DNA from: Adiantum capillus-veneris
Taxonomy: Eukaryota > Streptophyta > Polypodiopsida > Polypodiales > Pteridaceae
Direction of reading: 5' to 3'
DNA length: 64,000 bases
NCBI GenBank assembly: GCA_014529385.2
Contig: CM043948.1
Location: 82,135,760 to 82,199,759, forward strand
Shown: one piece after another, positions 1-10,079 of the stretch
How the letters are laid out: every line of letters starts with the position of its first letter
Position numbering within the stretch: position 1 is the first letter of the stretch
Translations under genes and position numbers: made by a program
Notes under the pieces: model-generated
Told to the model about the DNA's origin: nothing
Databases searched by the model: none
What the model saw: only the letters and a program-made list of their open reading frames with translations

Positions 1-2
1 AA

Positions 3-833
3 ATATATTGTGATGCTTGTGGTCGTAGTCTGGGTGCGGTCTTGATGCCAGAAGGCCATGTCATAGCTTACGAGAGCCGTTTGTTCTCTAGGCCGGAGAT
101 GACAGCACAGATCTATGAGAAAGAGCTTTTGGCGGTTATCCATGCTCTTACTCAGTGGCGGCATTACCTACTCGGAGCGGATTTTACTGTCTTTACAGAC
201 CAGCAGAGTTTGCGCTACTTCTTGTCACAGAAGCAGCTTTCGGAAAAGCAGATGCGGTGGGCGAACATCTTGTCACAGTTCCACTTCCAGATTGTCCATA
301 TGCAGGGACAGAAGAATGTGGTGGCAGATGCTTTGTCTCGGAAACCGTTGGTTCTGGCTATTTCCACGATACATCATAGGAGCTTTGAGGATATGGTCGA
401 TCAGTATGCCACAGATACAAATTTTGCAGATATTTTCACACGGATACGGGATGGGGAGACAATAGCTGGATACTCCCTTCGGGAAGGCTACTTGATGAAA
501 AAGACTATGTTGTGCGTTACACAGCCGTTGAGGGAAAAGGTTATGACTGAATGCCACTGTCCACCTTTTACGGGTCACCGCGGCATTGCTACCACCATGA
601 AAGGGGTAGAGAGATATTTCTTTTGGCGGAGACTCAAGAAGGATGTGGAAGATTTTGTGCGCAGTTGCTTGGTATGCCAGAAGGTCAAGTTTGACAGGCA
701 TAAGGCAAAGGGATTGTTAACGCCTTTACCCATACCCACCCACCCTTGGGAAAGTATTGCAATGGATTTCATTTTTGATCTCCCAAGAACACAGAATGAT
801 CACGATGATTTTCCGATTACATGGCACGTATGA
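3..833 (+). pseudogene. Ty3 pol fragment: RNase H, integrase zinc finger and start of integrase core
   Basis: Read in the frame that starts at base 3, this begins inside the RT/RNase H junction (YCDACGRSLGAVL), followed by the RNase H core (YEKELLAVIHALTQWRHYL, then FTDQQSLRYFL) and the connecting VADALSRKP motif. Next comes an H2C2 integrase zinc finger (H in FTGHRG, paired Cys in SCLVCQKVK) and the first catalytic Asp of the integrase in SIAMDFIFDLP. In a complete pol the protein would continue for hundreds of residues. Here the frame ends at a stop soon after RTQNDHDDF, where part of the core is missing. Identity as Ty3 pol is secure. It is a decayed fragment. Confidence 0.85.
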
Positions 834-1690
834 GACGATTGTCTCCGACAGAGACCCCAGATTTATGAGTTTGTTTTGGAAGGCAATTTGAGAGAACATT
901 GGCACGCAGTTGCAGTTCTCGTTATCGTTCCACTTGTAGACTGACGGGCAATCTGAGATTGCCAATTCAGTGATTTTAGATTTATTGAAGTTTTGTATCT
1001 CGGATCAGAAGACTCAATGGGAAAAGAACTTACCTTTGGTGGAATTTGCCTATAGTAACACGATACACTCTTCGACGGGGAAGACGCCATGTGAGATTGT
1101 TGAAGGTGCTGCGAAGGTTCCACCCTTCCTGAGCACGAAAGATAAGATCTTTGAAGCGGATGAATATACGCGAGATCTGGATACGGCTTTTGCCAAGGTT
1201 CGCGAGACTTTGCAGAAGTCTCAAGAACGATAGAAAAAGGCAGCGGATCGCCATCGTCGCGACATGAAATTGAAGGAGGATGATTGGGTGCTCTTACTTT
1301 TGAGAAGGCACGCCTAAGAAAGAAAAAGGGAAAGGAGAGGCTTTTTCCAAAGCTTAGTATGTGATACTACGGACCTTTCCAGATTACTGAAAAGATAAAT
1401 GATGTCTCCTTCCGATTGAAACTGCCAGATACTTGGAGGATTCACAATGCATTGCATGTGAGTCTCTTGAACCCTGTTAAGGGTGATGTGCCCGATGATG
1501 GGGAGCCTGATGAGCAACCCGCAGTGGAAGAAAACGAGGAGATCCTTGTTCCTGAACAGATTTTGGCACATAATGATACGAAGAAAGGTAAAGTCCGAAG
1601 GCGGTTCTTGGTTTAGTTCAAGAACTTTCTTGCATTTGATGCGAAGTGGATGGAGGAGGAGGACCTAGCAGATACTCCTCGGATTGTGAA
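832..1690 (+). pseudogene. Ty3 integrase C-terminal half and chromodomain (family A, copy 1)
   Basis: This continues the integrase in another frame. ETIVSDRDPRF carries the second catalytic Asp and TDGQSEIANS the third acidic residue, then NLPLVEFAYSNTIHSSTG and the basic C-terminal segment. In-frame stops occur near 886 and 943. The stretch 1410-1690 reads KLPDTWRIHNALHVSLLNP, then EILVPEQILAHND, RRRFLV, a stop, and WMEEEDL. That is the E.IL / YLV.(W/F)k.y / W..EEDL pattern of a chromodomain, which in chromoviruses is thought to steer integration to particular histone marks. About 40-50 residues between the first and second catalytic Asp are missing relative to normal integrases. Confidence 0.75.
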
Positions 1691-2309
1691 ACTTTACCTC
1701 GATGTTTTGGTTTAGCATAGTCTACTCCAAACGGAACCCAGAAACTCAGCTTGGCCGAAGATCTGGTGTAGTGGGATGCACAAGAGGGGAGTTACTCCGC
1801 TTCTTTGTCAACAGATGCCTCGATTTTGATACTAAAGTCACTGATGTCTCTTTGAGCTTCAGGGATACTGAGAGCTGACAGTATTTTGCTGGATGACTTT
1901 ATGAAATGGAATTCCTGATTATGATACTGATTTGTTCTTGACTTCTTGTGAGTGCACGAACTGATAGACGAAATGACTGCAACATTTTGGTCTGATTGAT
2001 CTCGAATAGACATGGTTGCAATAGGGGTTAGTCAATCGGACATCGATGAGGTCCCGATTGGACCTAGATGTGATTGCTAGCTACATTGCCGATAAATCAT
2101 GGTCTAAGATCCGAATGAATGTTGAATGTCATGTGATGTCCTGTGATGTCTGGTGATGTCCTGTGATGTCGTGTGATGTGACTGTCGATTTCGTACATGT
2201 GCTAGATGTGTGTTCCTAGTACGTAGGTACTAACAGTCAGTGTCTGCTAAGACTTTTTATGGCTTTTGTCGGTTTTGCAGGCGTAATCGCGGTCGATTAC
2301 AATGATTTC
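1691..2309 (+). other. 3' untranslated part of family-A element
   Basis: No coding sequence was recognised. The stretch shares phrases with the same interval of copy 2 (8270-8790), such as GATCTGGTGT, GCACAAGAGGGGAG and GAAATGACTGCAACATTTT. This supports it being the non-coding tail of one element family and not host sequence. Confidence 0.5.
2131..2180 (+). repeat. 10-bp minisatellite, five units
   Basis: Five consecutive 10-base units of the form NTGTGATGTC (atgtgatgtc, ctgtgatgtc, tggtgatgtc, ctgtgatgtc, gtgtgatgtg). They lie in the non-coding tail of the Ty3 element, about 130 bp before the polypurine tract. Confidence 0.8.
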
Positions 2310-2321
2310 AAGAGGGGGGTA
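2310..2321 (+). promoter_or_regulatory. polypurine tract of family-A element
   Basis: The run AAGAGGGGGGTA directly precedes the TG that opens the LTR at 2322. In Ty3 elements this purine run resists RNase H and primes plus-strand DNA synthesis. Its position against the LTR fixes the LTR start. Confidence 0.8.
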
Positions 2322-2823
2322 TGTCACAAAGTGATGACGTGGCGGACAGCAGAAACCCTAAAATTCCTGCAAACCCTAATTTCTGCCAGAAACCCTGATT
2401 TCTGGAAATCGCGGAGGCTTTTTTTTGAAAATGATGAGCGACGTAAAATTTGGTTTTTTTTTTAATAAAAAAAAGAGAAAAGACTCTCTAAGAAAGAGAG
2501 AGAATTGATGCTTTTTATTTTAAAATCTTTTGGGGCTCTGCTTTTGGGCATCCCTTGTATCTTTAAATAAGTGGTGAGGGCTTCACTTCTCAGAGCATCT
2601 GGATGCAGAGTCTGAGAGTGAAACCCTAGCCACTCTCTTGTACTTTGATCTGATTAATATAAAAAGAAATACCGAAAGGGGCGCCAGTCTTTGGGGCCAA
2701 TATCTCTAGGCACGGAACTCCGCCGGGCCAGTGCAAATCTATTGTGATCTGTGAATTGTTTTGAAGTGGTTATTTGGTGCTGTCGCGGTTGATTCTTGAC
2801 TTGGAGTGTCCAAGTGTGTTACA
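2322..2823 (+). repeat. 3' LTR of family-A Ty3 element
   Basis: It starts TGTCACAAAGTGATGACGTG directly after the polypurine tract and ends near TGTGTTACA. Inside are an AT-rich run, CTTTAAATAAG as a possible core promoter, and the region around TACCGAAAGGGGCGCCAGTC. The reverse complement of the same sequence appears at 15368-15982 with the same ends, which supports both boundaries to within a few bases. LINE coding sequence starts within about 70 bp of its right end. Confidence 0.75.
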
Positions 2824-3428
2824 ACTTTCCCCCGAGTACATCAGTTTATGCATCACCCAAAGGACAGTCCCCTTTCTCTATTTTGGATGATGACATATGG
2901 GAGTTCTCTAGGGACGGTGACATTATCATCCTAGGGGACTTCAATGCTAGGACTGCCCATCACCAGGCAGTGTTTTATGATACTTCAGAGGAGATGCTAA
3001 GAGAGCTAGATGTTGTAGAGACGGGCCTTTCCAGACTATCACACGATGTGGAATGTACTGAGTATGGGCGACACCTGATAGACATGGGCACTGCACATGG
3101 ATTGGCCATCTTGAACGGCCTATAGAGATTTCCTGCTTCGGGAGGTTTTACATGCTTCCCACACAGACATGGAGCCAGCACAGTAGACTATGTCATGGCA
3201 CAGCCGAATCTCATCTCTAGTATCCAGGATCTCACAGTTGAACCCAGACCGATCAGGGTGGCAGTGGATCATGCTCTGGTGTCGATGACCATCTCCTTCC
3301 AGTTCAGTGTAGTACACAGGCCACGAGTAGCAGCCCCTACTCGCTACACATTCACACGGGAGACGGAGTCTGTATATATGGACGGAATATACAGACGCCT
3401 ATGTACTGAGGACCTTTGGAAGAGCTAA
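2824..3428 (+). pseudogene. LINE endonuclease C-terminal half
   Basis: The frame reads IIILGDFNARTAHHQ (the GDFN core of apurinic/apyrimidinic endonucleases, which nicks the target site), then TVDYVMAQPN and RVAVDHALVSMTI (the C-terminal DH motif). One TAG stop at 3123-3125 interrupts an otherwise continuous frame. The N-terminal catalytic residues lie beyond the truncated left end. Confidence 0.75.
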
Positions 3429-3439
3429 CTACTATACTG

Positions 3440-4970
3440 ACACAGACATTACATGAGGCAGCAGCAGAAGCATACCCACACACCCAGCCTGAGTAGAGCC
3501 GTCGATCTGGGAGCATGCCTCAGAACAACTGGTACGATGAGGAGTGCCGCCAGACTAGAGCCAGACATCAGAGGGAGGTGCTGTTGGGGGACGTCACTCA
3601 CAGACAGTCACAGATTGACTTCCGACGGCTGGTGCGGCGGAAGAAGAGGGCTTTTTGGGCTCGACTCGAGCAGGATCTATATCAGCTATTCTTGAGTCAG
3701 GACTCGCGTGAGGCGTGGCGGCTCTTCCATGAGCAGTCCCCCCCCCCCCCGCTATTTCCTCCACAGAGACCTGGGGTTAGTACGCATCATCTTTGTACAC
3801 AGTACTCGGACAGCCGGCCCTCCCCAACCCCCCTGATCCATGCCCACACGCATGTGTCTTTTTCACCGTTGAGATGGTGAAGAAAGCTATTGACAGGATG
3901 AAGACTGGGAGAGCATATGATCATGATGGCCTAGTCGTTGAGCATTTCATGCATGCCAAAGACCTACTAGCAGAGCTTCTAGCAGTTATGTTTAACCGGG
4001 CCATGTGTGAGGGCCTACCAGACTCTTGGAGCCTATCTACGATCGTACCTATCTTCAAATCAGGAGACCCATGGAGCCTGGGAATTACCGCACTATTATG
4101 ATTGGGCACACACTGGCACGGTTGTATGCATTCATTCTGGAGCAACAGCTGAGTAGATGGGCAGAGAGGGAAGGGAAACGTGCAACTGGGCAGGTAGGAT
4201 TCAGGAGAGGCTTCTCTACTCTTGACCATATCCTAACACTTAGGGCCATCATCGAAGAAGGCAGATCTCATGGGAGACGGATCTATTGTAGCTTTGTGGA
4301 CTTCCGCAAAGCTTTCGACACGGTACCCAGAGCTAGACTGATGCGTAGACTACAGGAAATGGGAGTACCCACAGAACTCATTTGGGGGATCATGGCATTG
4401 CACAGATTAGTAGTAGGGCATGTATGCACCCCGGAGGGACTTTCTACACCGGTTTACTCCACTATTGGGGTGAAGCAGGGCTGCCCGCTCTCTCCTACTC
4501 TTTTCGGTATGTATGTGGATGAGGTTTCTGACTACATTGACAGCGATGGGGATAAAGGTGCTCAGTTGGCAGGGACATGGATTCCACTTTTGTTATATGC
4601 TGATGGCATAGTGTTGATCTCCGAATCCCCAGAAGGAATGCAACGTCAATTGGATGCTTTGCATACGTTTGCCCACGAAAGTGGTTTGTCTGTCAACCTG
4701 GGTAAAACCAAGGTTATGGTGTTTAATACCACCCCACAGTGGATCAGGAGGTCAGCACCTAAATTCACATACGGCCACGAGACTGTGGAGTACATAGACG
4801 CTTACACTTACCTTGGAGTGGTTTTTAGCGGACCTGCATTCTCACTCAGAAGAGCAGCAGAGACCAGACTTACTAGAGCCCATTGGGTAGATTGGAGAGG
4901 ATGTGTTCGCAGGTTCAATTTTAGGAGCCCCGGACGAAGCTCTGGCTCTTTGACACCTTGGTGGCTTTAG
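3440..4970 (+). pseudogene. LINE reverse transcriptase with mutated active site
   Basis: A linker (NNWYDEECRQTRARHQRE, then RRLVRRKKRAFWARLEQDLY) leads into RT. Block 1-2 is KTGRAYDHDGLVVEHF and STIVPIFKSGDP. The frame shifts by one base near 4070 and continues with EPGNYRTIMIGHTLARLY and TGQVGFRRGFSTLDHI. The catalytic block A is SFVDFRKAFDTVPRARL and block B is GVKQGCPLSPTLFGMYVDE. The block C motif at 4596-4607 reads YADG where YADD is expected, so the second of the two catalytic aspartates is lost. It copied RNA into DNA at the nicked target in the living ancestor. Confidence 0.85.
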
Positions 4971-5971
4971 CATTGCTCTATGGAACTGAGATATGGGGAC
5001 CTTCACTGGATCACCACGGGAGGCCGGGTCGCTCGGACGGATGGGGGAACATGGAGAAACCTCTCGTCTCTATGATCTCGCGGCTCATTAGAGCCAAGGC
5101 ATTAGTACCACGGGCCATTATCTGAGCAGAGCTAGCGGCCCCCCCACTTGTGGTGGAGGCGCTCACCAGATCAGTCTCCTTCATAAACCGCACATGGGCA
5201 CTTCCTAGAGACAGATATGCTCGCATAGCACTTGAATCCTCTCGACAGCTAGCCATACAAGGAGATACAACATGCTGGTATGGGGAGATGACATCATGGT
5301 TTCAGGCACATGGGTTCAACATAGACAGGCTGCCACCATTCCAGTACTCATTGGATGCACCATCTCTCACTCTTACACAGTCAGAGATCACCAAGCTCAT
5401 CCGCCAAGACCTGACCCAGCTAGACACCAAGAGGACATGGATACAACCAGCACAAGAATTGGGCACGAAGATGGCTTTCTACAGAGACCACCTCCTCCAA
5501 CTTACGGAAGATGGTTTTGTGGTGAGACCCAGATACATGGATACCCACTTGTCTCATGGGATACGATGTGCTATTGGCCAGTTACGCACATCTTCTCACC
5601 AGTTGCGGATTGAGACTGGGAGATACAGCGGAGTACCGGTAGAGGACAGGACATGCCCCTTGTGTAACATGGAACCTGAGACAGAGCTACACTATACATG
5701 CCGTTGCCCCGTCTACTACGAGATACGAGGCCGCTTCCATTGCTTGTTCAGAGAGGGTTTTGGACCACTCTCAAGAGTCATGGGATACGAAGATCAGAGA
5801 TGCCTGGGTTTGTTCTTGCTCGAGCTGCGCAGACACAGAGATAGCCTGATGAATGGCGAGGCTAGCCAGTCTCAAAGACGGATCACAGACTTCTTCAGAG
5901 CAGACACGGGACAGCCGCAAGAGCCACTCCCACAACAGAGCTCCCCCCGTCTCACACCAGAGGCACACTGA
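4905..5971 (+). pseudogene. LINE ORF2 C-terminal region with Cys/His-rich domain
   Basis: After a frame change near 4910, LFDTLVALALLYGTEIWG and the long C-terminal domain of ORF2 follow, including one TGA-to-frame break near 5122. From 5150 to 5971 the frame is open for 273 codons. It contains CPLCNMEPETELHYTCRCP, a CX2C...HX3-5C cluster like that at the end of plant LINE ORF2 proteins, thought to bind RNA. The frame closes with TGA at 5969-5971. Confidence 0.7.
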
Positions 5972-6156
5972 TTGACCGAGCAATTGAACCGGGGAAATCC
6001 AGGCGCCCGCAACTGCGAAGAACTACACAGCATCGACGAAGGCTACGACAGAAAATTCGGAGCACGCTGGCCAAGCATACACGACGCCTGGTCAGACTAC
6101 TCTCCATGGAGGAAATTGATGAGATTCGCCAACGACCAATGCTAGATCTCTTGTGA
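5968..6156 (+). pseudogene. Arg-rich C-terminal extension in another frame
   Basis: Directly overlapping the end of the previous frame, a 62-codon open frame (5968-6153, stop at 6154-6156) encodes a strongly basic peptide (RRPQLRRTTQHRRRLRQK) ending SMEEIDEIRQRPMLDLL. A one-base change at about 5968 would join it to the Cys/His domain, so it is probably the original C-terminus of the LINE protein. This is an inference from frame continuity and composition. Confidence 0.4.
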
Positions 6157-6474
6157 TTCAGCTATCCCAACAAGCCGCCCATTATTCTGCTTAGTTTTTT
6201 GCCTGACTCACATCAACCAACTTAGGACCCCATAGTATATATCTTTGTTTTGTACTGTTGTTAGGTTATTTTGCTACTCTGACTTTGTATCAGATCCACC
6301 ACTTTGTAACTTTCGGGTCTCATAGGTCATTGTGGCCTTTTGAAGACGTTAATATAACATTTCATTTCTCTACTACCCCCCCCCCCCCGGCCCCCCCCTC
6401 TGCCTATGTCTATAGTTTGGCCTCCCCTTTGCTTTTGCCTTGAGGGCGCTTCTTGTGGTTGGGATTAAGCAAGG
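6157..6474 (+). other. LINE 3' untranslated tail
   Basis: No coding signal. It contains a C-run at 6376-6388 followed by GG and a second C-run. Pyrimidine-rich text continues to about 6440, where recognisable LINE sequence ends. Confidence 0.4.
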
Positions 6475-6700
6475 ACATTGCAGTTTTTGCATGTGTGGGA
6501 AGCAACAGAGTGGCTATTCCAAAGCACTCTATCAGATGAGCTTTTGCATTTTTGGAGTAGGTTCGGACCTACTTATGTTGATCGATGCAAACTTCTTCCC
6601 TTAAAAAAACTCTTCACTTTTTGCTACTAGTGGATGGCTTTAGCCGATTCAATTGGGTATACTTCACTTCGGCGGCACAAATTGAAAGTCAACGGGAAAA
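6475..6700 (+). pseudogene. possible copia integrase scrap
   Basis: One frame reads LLLVDGFSRFNWVYFTSAAQIESQ, which resembles the copia integrase core (LLLVDDFSR...WVYF). A preceding CGKQQ resembles the end of its zinc finger. The stretch is short and full of frame breaks, so this is a weak assignment. Confidence 0.35.
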
Positions 6701-7364
6701 AGAGCGAGTTTTTCATGTCAGAGATACACTGTTTTGGACACATCGCTAGAGATACACTGTTTTGGACACATCGCTGGTGTACAGATGGAGATAGAAACCG
6801 TTGCCAGAATTAAAGAATGTACACGAAGCTTGAAGCTTTTTGGGTTTATGCTCTTACCATAGGCGATTCATTTGAAAGTTGCTGGTAGTGGTCTTAATGC
6901 AAGAGTAACATGCCATAGCGTATGAGAGTAGAATGTTCTCTTGACCAAAGAGGGTTGCACAGATCTACGAGGAGGAGCTGCTAGCGGTGGTACACACTCT
7001 GACTCAGTGGAGACATTTCTTGCTTGGAGCAGATTTCACAATGTTTTCAGATCATCAGAGTTTGAAATACTTCTTGTCCTAGAAGTAGATTTCAAATAAG
7101 CAAATGAGATGGATGAACATTTTGTTGTAGTTCCTTTTTCAGATTGTTCGCGTGACGGGAAAGAAGAATTTTGTGGCAGACACGTTGTCACGAAATCAAC
7201 GGATATCAGCCATGTCGTCGATGCATTATGAAAACTTTGAAGATATGCTTGAGCAATATGCTACAAACCTCGATTTTGTAGACATTTTTGATAAGATACA
7301 GAGTGGGGTGATAGTGACAAGTGGAAGGTTATCTCATGAGAAAGACTATACTGTGTATCTCTAA
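6690..7364 (+). pseudogene. Ty3 RT end and RNase H (family A, copy 2)
   Basis: A short RT piece (KKSEFFMSEIHCFGHIA) is followed by AIAYESRMF, AQIYEEELLAVVHTLTQWR, FLLGADFTMFSDHQSLKYFL, VTGKKNFVADTLSRNQ and a linker ending at 7364. These match copy 1 domain for domain. Stops occur near 6940, 7080 and 7130. Confidence 0.75.
6721..6776 (+). repeat. 28-bp perfect tandem duplication
   Basis: GAGATACACTGTTTTGGACA plus the next 8 bases occurs twice back to back, period 28, differing only in the last base. It shifts the RT frame and looks like a local replication error after insertion. Confidence 0.85.
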
Positions 7365-7365
7365 G

Positions 7366-8270
7366 TATTGCAGTTAAAGGTGTGCCATAATCCACCTTTT
7401 GCTGGGCATAGAGGCATCGAGAGTATCTTTAATGGGGTGGAAAAGTATTTCTACTGGCCTTAGCTCAAAAAGGATGTGGATGAGTTTGTTTTGAAAAGCA
7501 ATATGGGAGTATATAGGTACTCGCCATGACGTTTCGTCCTCGTTTCATCCGCAGAAAGACAGATGGGCAATCAGAGATAGCTAACTTAGTGGTTTTGGAC
7601 TTGTTGAAATCTTATATCTTTCATCATAAAACTCAGAGGGAGAGGTACTTGCCTCTGGTGGAATTCGCTTACAATAACACAATTTACATATCTACAGGGA
7701 AAGCGCCATTTGAGATTGTCGAGGGTGTTAGAAAGGAACCACTGATTCTGCATAGCAAGGACAAGATTTTTGAAGTAGATCAATATACACAGGATCTAGA
7801 CATTGCTTTTGCTAAGGTAAGGGAGGCTTTGTAGAAGTCTCAAGCACGGCATAAGAAGGCAACAGACACGCATCGATGTGACTTGCAGTTGAAGGAAAAT
7901 GATTGGGTGCTATTGCAGTTTGAGAAAGCACGCCTATGAAAGCGGAAGGGTAAGGAGAGGAAGCTTAGTATGCGATACCTTGGGTCCTTCCTCGTATAGG
8001 AAAAGATAAATGATGTATCCATTCGAATGAAGCTACTAGATACTTGGAAGATTCACAATGCTTTCCATGTGAGTCTTTTGAGACCTTTCAAAGGTGGAGT
8101 ACTAGTGGACGAGGAGCCAGACGAGCAACCGGAAGTGGAAGAGATTTGCATTTCAAAACTGGTATTAGCACATAAGGAAAGGAAAGTGAAAGGTAAGTTG
8201 ATTCGTAGATATTTGGTCAGGTTTAGAAATTATCTGTCTCTTATGCCAAGTGGATGGAGGACGACTTAGT
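7366..8270 (+). pseudogene. Ty3 integrase remnant and chromodomain (family A, copy 2)
   Basis: An H-rich start of the integrase zinc finger (CHNPPFAGHRGI) runs to KKDVDEFVLK, then jumps to the end of the core (TDGQSEIANLVVLDLLKSY, PLVEFAYNNTIYISTG). Most of the core, including two catalytic acids, is deleted. The C-terminus reads KLLDTWKIHNAFHVSLLRP, then ISKLVLAHKERK, RRYLVRFRNY, the chromodomain seen in copy 1. Stops occur at several points. Confidence 0.7.
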
Positions 8271-8784
8271 AGATTCTCCTTAGATATTAGAGCTTACCTA
8301 AGAGGGTTTTGGTTTAGCTCCAACTATTCCTAAAGTTACCGATGAATCAACAAGTTGGATCTGGTGTGGTGCAGACAGATTGCACAAGAGGGGAGCCACT
8401 CCACTCCTTTGTTAGAGGTTACCTCGATGGAAATAAAGTCATTGATTTCTCTTTGAGATTTCAAAGAAATCAGTATTCTGTTGAATGTCTTTTTAAACCG
8501 ATGTATGTTCGAAATGGGAATTCCTAAAATGAATTAGTTACATGTGCTCTCTCATGTGTGTTGTTTGAGTACGTGTTGAAAAGATGAAATGACTGCAACA
8601 TTTTATCTAGTCACCTAACGGGTGATACGGATGTGATCGTAATGAGATTCAGTCGATCAAGACATGCGTGAAAAGATCAGGGTGGTTTGGATGTGATTGC
8701 TAAATAAGTTACAATGATCATGATAGATCTCAAAGGGTATAATAGTGTGAATATTAAGTGACTATTGTCTTTGTGCAAGCGCTT

Positions 8785-9880
8785 GATATGTGCAGTGTAA
8801 TATGCTGCGAAAGTGATTTATGGTGAATGCTCAGGATAAGTGCTCAATGCCTACTAAAGGTTTCTTTTATTTATGAGAGAGATATGCAATAGAGAATGAT
8901 ACTGAGTGAAGGTTCTGTGAGTGAGAGAGAGAGAGAGAAGAAGAAGACTAACACCGACGGATGGGGTCCCAAGCCTCCATCCGAGAGCCTTCTCTTTATC
9001 GCTAGAGAGGTATTTGCTTTAGATTGCTCAGGATAAGTGCTCAATGCCTACTAAAGGTTTCTTTTATTTATGAGAGAGATATGCAATAGATAATGATACT
9101 GAGTGAAGGTTCTGTGAGTGAGAGAGAGAGAGAGAAGAAGACTAACACCGGATGGGGTCCCAAGCCTCCCTCCGAGAGCCTTCTCTTTATCGTTAGAGAG
9201 GTATTTGCTTTAGATTGCACAACTGTTGGTACAATGGATCTAGATGTTGATGGATTTTGACAATAGATGCTTGGATCTGTGAGGCTAAGGGCTGAAAAGT
9301 GTCAACAATGGCTGATCGGTGTGACTAAATCTGAAAACATTGATAGTGTTGTGGAGATTGTAGCACTAGGGCTAATGTGCTACACCGAGGTGTCTGCTCC
9401 CAAAAACGCTGAAGGCTAAGTGTAAATGCAAAAACACTAGGACTGTGTGGATGCTGAGGAAACACCAAGGAATGCTTGTGCTGTTGGTACATGTATTGCA
9501 GGTCCTAGATATGTGTTGAAGAGGTGATTTCTAGGGCCACCTAGGTCCTATATAGATGAAAGATGAAAGAAGCTGGGTCGAGCAGATGATGCAAGAGCCC
9601 TCACCACTTTTTTTAATAATGCTACTAGCATGTGAATTATTGATAAGTTATAAACTTATTAATGAGTGGTGCTTCATATGTAGTTACTAACCTAGGCTTG
9701 GTACTAATGATTCTGTATGGAAACACTCTCTAGTGCCTACGCCCAACAGACACTGGTTGTGCTCATGTGCAATCAAAGGGTATGCAGCTACTCTAAAGTG
9801 CGTGGACATGCACGTCCTACATACAGACTCACTAAGGTGCTAGAACACTTCCTAGGCTGCCATTATGACCAAGTGTGCCT
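8785..9880 (-). repeat. LTR of family-B Ty3 element (copy B1), right end truncated
   Basis: This belongs to a roughly 1.13-kb LTR family also present at 18580-19711, 23666-24130 plus 31276-31991, and 43790-44942. Shared blocks are the GA-rich GAAGGTTCTGTGAGTGAGAG, AACACCGGATGGGGTCCCAA, GAGAGGTATTTGCTTTAGAT, a low-complexity zone of CTGAAAACGCTAATG-like units, and the end block AACACTTCCTAGGCTG. The family is read on the minus strand, starting TGTC. Here the LTR start has been replaced by a 468-bp-repeat fragment at about 9880. Confidence 0.65.
8829..9219. repeat. 196-bp tandem duplication inside family-B LTR
   Basis: A 196-bp unit beginning GCTCAGGATAAGTGCTCAAT occurs at 8829 and again at 9025, almost identical. 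Differences are a few bases and small indels in the GA and GAA tracts. The unit covers the GA-rich part of the LTR and ends at ATTTGCTTTAGATTG. Confidence 0.9.
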
Positions 9881-10078
9881 CATGACAAAAACTCAGTACG
9901 CTAACTTTGTCTTGATGTCTGCTCATGTGTGTGTGCGTGTGGTGTATTGTGCATTGATGACGTTAATGGGGATGTCGTGGTATTTAGTCAATACTATGCA
10001 CGATGGAGCTGATGGTTATATTGTCTTGTGGGTGACTACCATGGGTCTATACCTTGCACTTTCTTTCGTACTTGGCTC
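9881..10078 (+). repeat. partial copy of the 468-bp repeat
   Basis: The phrases AAAACTCAGTACGCT, GACGTTAATGGGGATGTCGT, TATTTAGTCAATACTATGCA, GGGTGACTACCATGGGTCTA and TACCTTGCACTTTC match the tandem units at 26280-27033 and 30390-31275. This single partial unit sits between a family-B LTR and the family-B integrase. Confidence 0.75.
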
Positions 10079-10079
10079 C

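Larger units (their letters stand above)
1..2823 (+). mobile_element. Ty3/gypsy chromovirus (family A, copy 1), 3' half
   Basis: This is the 3' half of a Ty3/gypsy element, cut by the left window edge. In order it holds RNase H, the integrase zinc finger, the integrase core, a C-terminal chromodomain, a 3' untranslated stretch, a polypurine tract and one LTR. The domain order RNase H then integrase is diagnostic of Ty3/gypsy. A chromodomain after the integrase places it among chromoviruses. The pol frame is broken by a frameshift near 830 and by several stops, so the copy is not coding-competent. A second copy of the same family lies at 6690-8790 and a solo LTR of it at 15368-15982. The 5' half lies outside the window. 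Confidence 0.85.
2824..6440 (+). mobile_element. LINE (non-LTR retrotransposon), 5'-truncated, ORF2 only
   Basis: In order: the C-terminal half of an apurinic-type endonuclease, a linker, a reverse transcriptase, and a C-terminal Cys/His-rich domain. That is the usual order of ORF2 in plant LINEs. The left end joins a Ty3 LTR, so the N-terminal part of the endonuclease and ORF1 are absent. A 3' untranslated tail with a run of 13 C (6376-6388) follows the last coding frame. No clear poly(A) tail or target-site duplication was found. Several frameshifts and stops make it inactive. Confidence 0.8.
6690..8790 (+). mobile_element. Ty3/gypsy chromovirus (family A, copy 2), decayed
   Basis: A second copy of the element at 1-2823 in the same orientation: RT end, RNase H, integrase and chromodomain, then the same non-coding tail (GATCTGGTGTGGTG, GCACAAGAGGGGAG). 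It is more damaged than copy 1, with many stops and a deletion through the integrase core. No family-A LTR follows. Sequence switches to a family-B LTR near 8790. Confidence 0.75.

Noticed and set aside
8829-9219. CRISPR-like repeat spacing
   Set aside because: Two long tandem units without spacers in a plant LTR. No cas genes and a eukaryotic context.
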